Assembly: GCA_964019135.1 (NCBI GenBank)
Contig: OZ025249.1
Span: forward strand, 1,488,001 to 1,552,000
DNA length: 64,000 nucleotides
From: Arenicola marina
Lineage: Eukaryota; Annelida; Polychaeta; Arenicolidae
Direction of reading: 5' to 3'
This document shows, piece after piece, positions 35,098-44,251 of this stretch; the first letter of the stretch is position 1, and every line of letters begins with the position of its first letter. Position numbers and translations under genes: made by a program. The notes below the pieces were generated by a model that was given only the letters and a program-made list of their open reading frames with translations, made no database searches and was not told the origin of the DNA.

Positions 35098-36179
35098 ATG
35101 GAAGATGTTTTGTCTCGCATATACTTTGATCCTAACCACCCCGCAGCCTTCAGCGGTCCATCGCGATTGTACAATACATTGAGAGCGGAAGGTTTACAAG
35201 TGACGCGTTCACAAATCCGACAATTTCTACGAAGTCAACAAGTGTACACTCTCCACCGTCCCATCAGGAAATCATCACATGAACGTCAAGTGGTGGTGGG
35301 GGGCTTAGGCTACCAATGGGATGCGGATTTGGCGGATATGGTAAAATACAAGGACAGTAACGACAAGTACATCTATATTCTAGTAGCCATCGACATCTTG
35401 TCCAGATACGCATATACACGAGCTCTCCCATCAAAGAAAGGAACAGATGTAGCGGCAGCTTTTGAAGATATTTTTCAACACGCGCAAGCCCCCTCCCATC
35501 TTCGCACTGATAAAGGACAAGAATTCAAAGCCAAGACGGTGCAGCGTGTGTTGAGAAAGCACGAGTGTAAACATTTTGTCAGCCATTCCGTTACCAAAGC
35601 CAATTACGCTGAACGTTTCATTAAAACGTTGAAAGGACATATTACTCGTTATTTCTTCACAAACAATCGCACCGATGGATCGATGTACTGCAACCCATGA
35701 CGGAGAGTTACAACAGTTCCTTTCACCGATCCATACAAATGTCACCACGAGAGGTCAATATGGATAATGAAGTAGAGGTGTGGCAGAGAGTTTATCATCC
35801 CGCTATCCCTCGTCCACTTCGTTCATCGGTATTCATATTCCCCATTGGCAGTCACGTACGCGTATCTTACATCAGAGGGATATTTTCTAGAGAATACGAT
35901 GAAAAATGGTCGGGAGAAGTGTTTAAAGTTCACAGTCGTCAAATGCGAGAAGGAATTCCTTCGTATGAGATTGAAGATCTTACCGGTGAACGCATCGTAG
36001 GTTCTTTTCGACAAAGTGAACTGCAACGAGTCAAGTATGACCCCGAGGGATTATTTCACGTGGAAAAGATCTTAAAAAGAAGACGACGCGGTCGCCGTCA
36101 AGAAGTATTGGTTCGCTTCCGTGGTTGGCCGTCAAAATTTGATACGTGGATGGACGCACGACAAGTCGAAAAAGTATAA
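35098..36179 (+). pseudogene. Polinton integrase with chromodomain (relic)
   Basis: The retroviral-type integrase core shows the D,D-35-E triad in YQWDADLADM, HLRTDKGQEF and NYAERFIKT. An N-terminal part (FDPNHPAAFSGPSRLY) precedes it. After the core come an SH3-like segment (GSHVRVSYIRGIFSREYDEK) and a C-terminal chromodomain (FHVEKILKRR ... VLVRFRGWPSKFDTWM). Chromodomain integrases are standard in many Polintons and direct insertion into chromatin. The gene is broken in this copy. Confidence 0.92.
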
Positions 36180-36195
36180 ACCCAGTAGCAGCATA

Positions 36196-36203
36196 TATAA
36201 ATA
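36196..36203 (+). promoter_or_regulatory. TATAAATA box (Polinton)
   Basis: TATATAAATAG just after the integrase end, 70 bp before the ATG at 36,266 of the membrane protein gene. Confidence 0.5.
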
Positions 36204-36265
36204 GTTGTGAAAGCATGACAACTACAATAGTCGTCACTGAGCGATACACACACGTCGCACCCAAA

Positions 36266-36826
36266 ATGAATTTTACCACTTACATCCTGTTGTGTGTGTT
36301 TTGCGGGAGAGGATTGTGCGGTTGTCATACCTCCATGTTTATGAACACCATATCTTGCATGGGACTTGAGATAGAACAGTTTCCCGATGTCACCGAATCC
36401 GTTCGACTACAAACCAGTCACATCGACATCTTGAATACATCCCTTACCACGTTGCCAACTCTGTCGCGAGAGGCGTGGCCCAACTTGTGGACTATGGAAG
36501 TGCGAGATAACAGATGGCTTGCGTGTGAAAAAGTTTTGTCATTTCAAAACTACTCGCAAGACTGGTTGCTTTTGGTGACAGACTGCGACGATGCAAATGT
36601 AAATTATCCCTGTCTACAAAGTCTGCCTTCTTACGACAACCGCTGGACTGGACTTGTTATAATATTATTTGCCTTGACAATCGTAGCCACGATTGTCTAC
36701 TTGCGTTATCATTCAGCTACACGTCATCAGAGAAGAACATCAAGTCGTCCTATAAATACGAGAACAGTCGTGCGGACTGTTTCAGTTGATGATGCAGAGG
36801 CAACCTTTTCACATCTATCTCACTAG
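36266..36826 (+). CDS. Polinton type I membrane protein with LRR-like ectodomain (186 aa)
   Basis: The start MNFTTYILLCVFCGRGLCG looks like a signal peptide. A cysteine-containing ectodomain follows with a repeat-like run (ESVRLQTSHIDILNTSLTTL, then WTMEVRDNRWLACEK), resembling one or two leucine-rich-repeat turns with a C-terminal cap. Residues around 131-150 (GLVIILFALTIVATIVYL) form a transmembrane segment. A basic, Ser/Thr-rich tail of about 35 residues ends the protein. The frame is intact, and the next gene overlaps its end. I do not recognise a close family. It could be a virion membrane or receptor-like protein. Confidence 0.55.
   Translation: MNFTTYILLCVFCGRGLCGCHTSMFMNTISCMGLEIEQFPDVTESVRLQTSHIDILNTSLTTLPTLSREAWPNLWTMEVRDNRWLACEKVLSFQNYSQDWLLLVTDCDDANVNYPCLQSLPSYDNRWTGLVIILFALTIVATIVYLRYHSATRHQRRTSSRPINTRTVVRTVSVDDAEATFSHLSH
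36751..36758 (+). promoter_or_regulatory. TATAAATA box (Polinton)
   Basis: CCTATAAATACG inside the tail of the membrane protein gene, 38 bp before the ATG at 36,789 of the next gene. Confidence 0.45.
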
Positions 36827-37187
36827 CGCCGATTCCAAAGAGTATTATCCAGGAAATACTCCGAGCGACTTCACCTTTCGTTGCAAGAATCCCATTCCCC
36901 TACCCGGACATTGGGTGTGCACACTATTGGATGCCACGACACCTAAGGGGTGGCGAAAAGAATCATTGATTTGTGCGAACGTCTCCTTTACTCCCCACGG
37001 AAACCTTTCCATTTTAAGACGGGGATTCTACCGCGCCATTTTAAATTTGCAATATATTCCTGTAGTGAAACAGGAATTAACTGACTTGAGAATATTTCTA
37101 CTTTCCAACTCGGGTGTTGCATTTAAACAATCTCCCACCGACGAGTGGTCGTGCGTTTTATATTTCGTACCCACTCCCGGTCCCTGA
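36789..37187 (+). CDS. Short Polinton structural-type protein (about 132 aa)
   Basis: The start FHIYLTSADSKEYYPGNTPS followed by DFTFRCKNPIPLPGHWVCTL resembles the opening of Polinton proteins with the pattern 'f.vyLpSn.S...fp.Nt.s.Ftt.l..pi.L.g.wevaL'. I associate that pattern with a structural, beta-rich protein. The protein is short and may be only the first domain. It overlaps the membrane protein gene by 38 bp. Confidence 0.45.
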   Translation: MMQRQPFHIYLTSADSKEYYPGNTPSDFTFRCKNPIPLPGHWVCTLLDATTPKGWRKESLICANVSFTPHGNLSILRRGFYRAILNLQYIPVVKQELTDLRIFLLSNSGVAFKQSPTDEWSCVLYFVPTPGP

Positions 37188-37262
37188 TCATCATGAGATA
37201 TATCCCATTTACCCTCGACGTGGAAAAGTTGAAACGATATTACATGGCGCAGGCCAAAGGAG

Positions 37263-37910
37263 ATGAAACTCACCAAAGAGGTTCGGGTGGAGCGAGAGGC
37301 AACGTTACTTTTGTCTCCCCCGTGGCGCAAACTGTGTCTCGCGCCAGATCTCACACGCCAGCCTGTAAAGAAACGGATGTACACACATCAAAACATATCA
37401 TCCACATCCATGACCCTGACAACCATATACGAGGGGAGTTTGGGTGTGGGCGGTGGGTATTTACGCTTTGATATTAGAAAGTGGGTATGTCAAGACAACG
37501 GCCGTGATTACCCTACAAAAGTGGGTGTCAATCTCATCGCAACCCGCTGGAAGATGTTGCAGACATTGACAAACACCATAGATCGAGAATTGCAAGAGAC
37601 CACCAATCCACGGAAATATCATCTCGGAGGTTTGGTGATGGCCGAGGTCCTGCCCCGTGGCCAGTTTCTAGATATTCGAAAATACTGGTTGCCGGATACA
37701 CAAGATACGCCCGTGCCGACCCGAAAAGGAATTACTCTCGATTTAAAGCAGTGGAATTTACTTAAGTTCCATCTCAACACGATCCATGATAAGTGTGTTC
37801 CGGAACTCACCGAGTTGGTTGATTGTATGTCATCTCACCAAAATCAGGCGGGGTACTTCGACTGTGTTGAATGTTGCCCGAAAGGTTTGGATAAGATACA
37901 TCTATCCTAA
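37263..37910 (+). CDS. Polinton PC4/Sub1-like protein, right copy with two PC4-type domains
   Basis: The frame runs into the right inverted repeat, where it matches the left copy. It contains one PC4-like unit (LRFDIRKWV ... YPTKVGVNLIATRWKML) and, 50 residues on, a second one (GQFLDIRKYWLPDTQDTPVP, then TRKGITLDLKQWNLLKFHL). The C-terminus has a Cys/His set (MSSHQNQ, GYFDCVECCPKG). The first about 65 residues differ from the left copy because they lie outside the repeat; which N-terminus is ancestral cannot be told from this window. Confidence 0.65.
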   Translation: MKLTKEVRVEREATLLLSPPWRKLCLAPDLTRQPVKKRMYTHQNISSTSMTLTTIYEGSLGVGGGYLRFDIRKWVCQDNGRDYPTKVGVNLIATRWKMLQTLTNTIDRELQETTNPRKYHLGGLVMAEVLPRGQFLDIRKYWLPDTQDTPVPTRKGITLDLKQWNLLKFHLNTIHDKCVPELTELVDCMSSHQNQAGYFDCVECCPKGLDKIHLS

Positions 37911-38780
37911 ATGTTTATGTATCCACTAAGTTACATTTGATGTATTTATGGATGACGTATCACTCGCCGGCAGTCCCCGCGTTTTATGCAAACCGCGTGC
38001 AAGACCTCTTTACCCATGGTCTAAATTGTCATGTATAATAATATGATATCAAGGTGTATGCTTTTGTGATACTCAGTTTTTGACCACGATAGATGTTGTA
38101 GCGGGTAATGGTATTCATGTATTGTAGTGATATAGGAATAAAAAAACTTTGCAAAATGGATGATTGTATTTGCGTTAATACGGTTTACTCGATATATATC
38201 CTTAGGTTTTTACAAACAAACAAACATATTACACAGCTTATAGGATCTCACATGGCCTGTTCAACGCAAACATTGATTATATACACGTGTCGTTGACGAT
38301 TAATCGTACTGTAACGCGAAAATATACAGTTTACATGGCGATATCTATAGCAATTGAATGATTTACTGTTTCATCAAAGGAAAATGACTTGTTCATCTAT
38401 TACCTATTCATAATAGTACTTGATCGCAGACTTCAAACAATGATTAATGACATAGTTAACACCTTAATTGCCTCTTCCACCACCCATGTCTTCTTCATTC
38501 ACTCGTACTATAGCACGAGAACATAAGACACACAATGATTAATAACCTTGTTGAATATACCTATTTACATACTAATTTATGCTAATTATACCCCATGCTA
38601 TAGCACGGAAACAAAGACTTTTGACAAAAATTAATGACCTCATTAACTCGTGAGCGGGCATTTCCAAACCGATATTTCAAAATTTTCGGTCGCGCTATAG
38701 CACGACCACGGGGGGGGGGGGGGGGAGGGGGTGGGGGTGAGTGGGTCATGGGGGTAGCTAATCCCTCAGCTCTCACTACT
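37460..38780. repeat. Polinton right terminal inverted repeat, about 1.32 kb
   Basis: Inverted copy of 23,884-25,195 with only scattered single-base differences by eye and a different G-tract length (38,708-38,730 region). It carries the same three TGCTATAG near-palindromes. Confidence 0.95.
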
Positions 38781-38786
38781 CTTAAT
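38781..38786. repeat. Target-site duplication, right copy (CTTAAT)
   Basis: Directly follows the Polinton and matches 23,878-23,883. Confidence 0.95.
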
Positions 38787-39170
38787 GGACCTCGCAAAAG
38801 ATACGGCTTTATTAAGGATTCTACTTGTAGCAAATGTAACGGGAAATCTGAAGACGAACTTCACTATCTGTTAAAATGTCCAGAGTATGAGATGTATCGC
38901 GAAATCCTCATGTCAGACTTATCGTTTTTAAAATTGTATGGTATCAATATATATCCAGAAAGCAGGAATGAATTTAATATCCTTTGTGAATTGTTGCTGT
39001 TCGGTAGTCCCGAGCTGTGTTTTGAAGACAGCGTCGCTATATTTAGGGCAGTTCATTTATTTATCCGCAACTCAGCCAGGTTTTCTAGTTAAGGGTCATG
39101 GCAAACTCATTAATTATGTATTTGGTATTTATCTTAGCTTGTAACATGCACTTCATTTGTTGACATTACT
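38787..39170 (+). mobile_element. LINE, 3' part displaced by the Polinton
   Basis: Continues the LINE frame with GPRKRYGFIKDSTCSKCNGK, SEDELHYLLKCPEYEMYR and onward to a stop at 39,090-39,092. The CxxC...H....C pattern is the zinc-knuckle-like end typical of CR1/Jockey-type ORF2. A short 3' UTR probably follows; its end is uncertain and no clear terminal repeat was found. Confidence 0.85.
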
Positions 39171-39726
39171 ATATTTATAGCGAGCGTAGCGAGCTCTTTA
39201 GATAACACACACGTAAAAAACTGACAAAATCTGTATCTCAATCCCATACTGTAAAGCGCGAAAAAAAATCAACGGGAAGTCGACCCCCAGTGGTGTGACA
39301 TGCGCATGCGTTTAAATGCATTCTGGGAAATTTTATGTTTTTTTTTTTTTTCAAAAACTTATATGCAGCTCAAACCCCCACATTAACAAACAAATGTACA
39401 TAATTGGTAGATAATTTACATACAAAAACATAATTCCAACTGATGAAACGCTGATCATAGCGACAACATGCATGTTTCCTCCTCTCTCCTGACAGAGGGC
39501 GCTCAACACGCGCGCGCGATGCATTCGCTTGGTGGCAGCACAAGTCGAACGCGCAGACGACAGTTTCAGATTTGTCAGCAGTTTACCAGGCTTCGTTGAT
39601 GTTACAACATTTCCACGTCTAGTCTAGCTTTTGTCAATTTATATCAAGGTTGGTGATACATTAAAGTGCTAAGGTAACTTATTTGTGTAATATTTAGATC
39701 TAGCCTAGGAGTTAGATCTATTTGAC

Positions 39727-41110
39727 AGTTCATCAGGCGCCAGTGTAGGATCCATAGAACAGTTTTGACCCTGACCAGGGGACCATTTGACTCTTTTAGC
39801 TAATGTTTACTGAGCCTTTCAGCAACATAGACTTCTAATTGACTAATATAGATCTAGCTGGAAGTTAAGTTAATGTAAGTTCCCTAGATCTAGTTTAAGT
39901 TGGATCTAAGCTTTAAACAATTTGAGGCAAAAATTGCTTCGTTAACACGTTACATGTTCTAGATCTAAGCTTAGGCCTAGATCCAGATCTAGATCCGTTA
40001 GGTCTACAATCTAGTTCAGCTTTTGTAAATATAGATCAAGGTTGGTGATCCAAAAGGTGCTAGATCTAACGTCACATTTAGGCTATAATCATATGACTTT
40101 CACCACTTATTTGTGTCACATTTAATTAACTGGGTTATTTGACAGTTCATCAGGCATCCGTGCAGGATCCGTCAAGAAATTTGTACTGGTTCCTGGACAA
40201 GCTAAGGGAACCATTTGATTGGGACAACCGTCTTTTAGCCTTTCATTAAAATAGACTTCTAATGCAGATCTAGCATAAAACATAACATAAACATAAACAT
40301 AAACAGGAAATGTTACCTTTGACCACAAGCAGTGTCAACGGCCACCGCCAAAGAAAAAGTGGCGCTCCGGACGCTTCTATTGTCTCATATAATTTATCGC
40401 TTGGGCCCCCTGTCGGAGGCACCGGTAAACGACTTGCTTACACACGTTTATGACGTTTCAAATCAGCACAAGTTTTCATTTTTGTGGCGGACAATTCATG
40501 AATTTGAAATGTTTTGCTCATTGGCAGATAATTGGTGAGCGATATGGTAGGTGTTTATTGTCTGTTATGAACCTTAAGGCCTTAGGTTTGTGTTCTTATA
40601 CGCAAATTTGGCATTCAAAAACAGCGAAACAACTCCACATGCAACTTTAAGTTGGATCAAAGCTTTAAAAAAAATTGAGGCAAAAATTGCTGTTGTTTGG
40701 CGGATTTTTAACAAAATTTTAATTAAGCTTAGTCTACATCTAGAGATAAGTTAGATCTATTAAGATCTTCGAACATCTATCCATTGGCAATTTCTTTAAT
40801 ATAATTAAGCTTCCTTTAAAAAGTAACCTTACTCTAATTATCGAATCAAAGCAACATCTGTGTTCATACAAACAGGTTGTTTGAAAGTTCATTAGGCGTC
40901 CGTGTAGGATTCGTCAAATAACTAACTTCTAATATAGATTAGCTAGAAGGTAATATATAAAGCTGGATCCAAGCTTTAAACAATTTGGCGCAAAAATTGC
41001 TTTTTTTTGGTTTATAACAAACCCTTCAGTTAAAATTAGCCTACATCTAGAGATAAGTTATCAAGATCTTCGAACATCTATCCATTAGCATTCTTCATTA
41101 TATTTAAAAA
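39727..41110. repeat. Diverged direct repeats, three copies
   Basis: Three motif sets recur in order. AGTTCATCAGGCGYC...GTAGGATCC is at 39,727, 40,144 and 40,876. AAGCTTTAAACAATTTGAGG with CAAAAATTGC is at about 39,910, 40,662 and 40,972. TCTAGAGATAAGTTA with AAGATCTTCGAACATCTATC is at about 40,740 and 41,046. This looks like an old tandem or segmental duplication of a 300-750-bp unit with unequal spacing. Confidence 0.65.
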
Positions 41111-42204
41111 GTAGTAAGTTCTTACAGTAGTCCAATTATCAAATCAAAACAAGTTGTGCTCCCCTTCTTTAGCACATCTACTTAAAAAATAAAAGCTTCA
41201 ATCACAGCTGCGTGTCATTTGGGATCTCTGTCTATCGTAGACTACTTCTTGCTGGTTTTGCTGCGTTGAATGAGGGCGGACCACCCTTACTTAAAAAAAT
41301 ATTCACAGTACTTTGCTTCACACTGGGTAACCGTAACACAACCCAGTCAACCAGTCGTCCAGTTTCAAATTCTAGAGATCTTGAGCATAATTACTCACGC
41401 TCATTACATGAGCTGAGTCGTGAAGTTACAAATCCAAATCGGGGAGCAGGAAGGCAGGAACATAACTATTGCCGGCCACATCTATCTGACCATGGCACTC
41501 CACCTACACCATGCAATGATCCCTCCCCATAAAACACGGCACTTTTAAACTTTGAGAACAAACATTTTCGGTCAGTCAATGTACCAGGGGATGGAAATTG
41601 ATTTCATTGCCTTAGCCTATTTTTAGATGGCAATTTCTCTCGAACAAAACTTTACAGATCACAAATAAAGCAACCTAGGGTAATAGGAATCTAAATCATG
41701 ACAGATTCGATCAGGGGCAGGTCACTTGACTACAAATCAAATGTACTACTAGACTACTAGATTTACTTTTTCAGTACCAAAACTTTGATATTAAATATAC
41801 AAAATAGCATATTATGTAAAACTTCACCTTTAAAAAGAACAAGTCATAACTAAGGTTATGAGAAACAGTTTAGCCCAGTTATCATCAGTGGGGGTCCAAA
41901 AAATTGCTTCACAACAAAGTCAAAGTCTACGCTCGACTTCTAGGTTTTACCTACAACATATTAGTATTACTTATTACCGTCCTTTGCTGTACATCCAATT
42001 AAATTTTTCTTTTTTTATGTTGAGGTGAGCATTAATATGTGTATTCGCTATTGCAAACCTCCAGAAATAAATGATATTTAAAAAAAAAAAACGATAGTCA
42101 AGGTCACGACCTTGACCGAGGTCTAGGTCACTCTAGAGATACATTATACATGCAGCTGACCCCTTGAAGACCAGTACCAGTGGCATACTTCGGCGTACAT
42201 AGTT

Positions 42205-42280
42205 TAGCCGACTACGGGGCTTAGACGGCTAAAATCGTCCATCATGGTAACTTTAGTCGACTATGTCCCGTAGTCGGCTA
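42205..42280. repeat. Perfect 14-bp inverted repeat (hairpin)
   Basis: TAGCCGACTACGGG at 42,205-42,218 pairs exactly with CCCGTAGTCGGCTA at 42,267-42,280. A further weaker TAGACGGCTA lies within. It could be a small foldback element or a structured transcript. Confidence 0.6.
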
Positions 42281-42600
42281 ACTTGCGTTCGTGAACTCCG
42301 CCGTGAGTAGCGTGAGAGGGACTTACATGGACTGTCTAACTGCACAAAAACTAAAACAAAATCAAACTTCCATATGTATCGTCCATAAGGGGAATCCAAC
42401 AGAAAACTAATCCAAATGAATGAGAATAGAATCCCATTGTAGGCAAAAAGACCTGGCAATTGGTCAGCCGCGGCCATGGATGTCGGGAGCTAGTCCATGT
42501 CAGGGCCCACCCCACCCGCCAATTGTGGCAACAATCACAGTACCATATCTGTACTTAAGTTTTGAGACGTCAATGACGTCGACGTATTTATTTTGTTGCG

Positions 42601-43340
42601 TGGTTACACCAGATACGCCAGGCCGTAACCTGTGGTGGTTACACCATATACACCAGGCCGTAACCTGCAGTGGTTACTAAGCAGAGGTGGTTACACCAGA
42701 CCGTAATCTGCGGTGGTTACCCGAGATACACCAGGCCCTAACCTGCGGTGGTTACACCAGATACAACAAACCGTAACCTGCAGTGGTTACACCAGATACA
42801 CCAGGCCGTAACCTGCTGTTTTTACAGCAGATACACCAGGCCGTAACATGCGGTGGTTACACCAGATCCACCAGACCATAGCCTGCGGTGGTTACACCAG
42901 ATACACCAGGCCGTAACCTGCTGTTTTTACAGCAGATACACCAGGCCGTCCCCTGCGGTGGTTACACCAGATACACCAGGCCGTGACCTGCGGTGGTTAC
43001 ACCAGATACACCAGGCCGTAACCTGCTGTTTTTACAGCAGATACACCAGGCCGTAACCTGCGGTGGTTACACCAGACCGTAACCTGCGGTGGTTACACCA
43101 GATCGTAACCTGCGGCGGTTACAGCAGATACACCAGGCCGTAACCTGCGGTGGTTACACCTGCCGTGGTTACAGCAGATACACCAGACCGTAACCTGCGG
43201 TGGTTACAGCAGATACACAGGACTGTAACCTGCGGTGGTTACAGCAGATACACCAGGCCGTAACCCGAGTTAGTTACAGTAGATACACCAGGCCGTAACC
43301 TGCCGTGATTACAGCAGACACACCAGACCGTAACCCGAGG
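42601..43340. repeat. 35-bp minisatellite, about 21 copies
   Basis: The unit is TGGTTACACCAGATACACCA plus GGCCGTAACCTGCGG. Each unit boundary forms an imperfect palindrome GTAACC-TGCGGT-GGTTAC, so a single strand could fold into a row of small hairpins. Some copies are short (TGGTTACACCAGACCGTAACC) or have TGTTTTTACAGCAG in place of the usual step. Confidence 0.95.
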
Positions 43341-43548
43341 TGGGTCGGAGTGCAGACAGTGTTGGGCAGGGGGTGGGTGGGGGATGGGTGCATGCAGCCG
43401 CCACCCCAATGAGGGTTAATAACCTATCGGCTGCTGCATAATAAGGACGCCAAGGGGCGCTGCGAGGGGAGACTTTCCGCCTCGGTCGATATCGCCATCT
43501 ACCGGGATTACTGGGTACCATCCCCGTCATCCCGTCCCTCGCCACGGC

Positions 43549-43800
43549 TCGCCCCCACCCTCCAACCTCTACTCTCCGCCCCCACCCTCCAACCTCTACT
43601 CTCCGCCCCCACCCTCCAACCTCTACTCTCCGCCCCCACCCTCCAACCTCTACTCTCCGCCCCCGTCCCTCCACCCGGCCCCATTCACCTCCCGTCCTCC
43701 ACCCTCCACCCCTCACTTTCCACCCCCCAACCATAACCCTCCACCCTCCAATCCCCGCCCTCCAGCCCCCGCCCTCCACCCTCCACCTTACGCCCCACAC
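43549..43800. repeat. 27-bp pyrimidine-rich repeat and CT-rich flank
   Basis: Four near-perfect copies of CGCCCCCACCCTCCAACCTC plus TACTCTC (43,551-43,660) are followed by degenerate CCACCCTCCA-type sequence to about 43,800. One strand is almost purely pyrimidine over 250 bp. Confidence 0.9.
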
Positions 43801-44251
43801 CCGACAGGCAGCCGTATAGCAAAGCAATAGTATTGGTCATGTCAGTCTAGGAGAATCGGACCCGGGGAGTGTGTGTCGGGGTGTGAGGTGGGAAGGGGGT
43901 GTTATGGCATGGCTGTCTCTGTCACCCTGCTAACGTATCTGCCCACGTAGTGAATCTTGCCATCCCGGATGTATGCTGTCGGAACCTGGTTGTTCGCGGC
44001 AGACCTGGCCAGCATTCCGGTCAGGACGCATCTTCGGGATGTTGCCATGGAAGAGAACAACGGCGGGAGACGGAAGCTGGAGTGGGGGTGGCGGGGGGGA
44101 GGGCCTGCTGGGGGGCCTGCGCGAGGGGTGGCGCGGGGTGCGTGGGGCCCTGTCCGCTGTATGGGACACTCTCACGGCCCGTGCGCGGGCAGCGCCCTCT
44201 GGTGGCAGGGTCAGCCCCACGGCCGGCGGCTGCGGCTCCGGATACGATCGC

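Larger units (their letters stand above)
23884..38780 (+). mobile_element. Polinton (Maverick), 14.9 kb, inserted in a LINE
   Basis: The ends start AGTAGTGAGAGCTGAGGG and mirror each other over about 1.3 kb. The 6-bp target duplication CTTAAT is intact. Parts from left to right: PC4-like gene (minus strand), non-coding region with a direct duplication, DNA polymerase B, a second PC4-like gene (minus), a small gene, packaging-type ATPase, two small conserved proteins, chromodomain integrase, a membrane protein, a short structural-type protein, and a second copy of the PC4-like gene end. I found no major capsid or maturation protease gene. The element looks nearly whole in layout but broken, with roughly four or five breaks across its genes. 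The two inverted repeats look about 99% identical by eye, so insertion, or at least the last exchange between the ends, was fairly recent. Confidence 0.96.
39171..42600. other. AT-rich non-coding interval
   Basis: No convincing exon is seen. The open frame at 41,212-41,532 and the one at 40,332-40,538 have no family features. The interval holds diverged direct repeats (39,727-41,110), a hairpin (42,205-42,280), poly-T and poly-A runs, and near 42,098-42,115 an inverted pair AAGGTCA/ACCTTGA that resembles a nuclear-receptor half-site palindrome. Confidence 0.6.

Noticed and set aside
23884-38780. Major capsid and maturation protease genes of the Polinton
   Set aside because: Both strands were read between the left repeat and the polymerase and between the integrase and the right repeat; nothing of suitable length or motif was recognised.
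40332-40538. 68-codon frame starting MSTATAKEKVALRTLLLSH
   Set aside because: Short, no recognised family, no splice context, and set in repeated AT-rich sequence.
43309-43827. Gly/Arg/Trp-rich minus-strand frame of 172 codons
   Set aside because: It reads through the 27-bp pyrimidine-rich repeat and has no family features.
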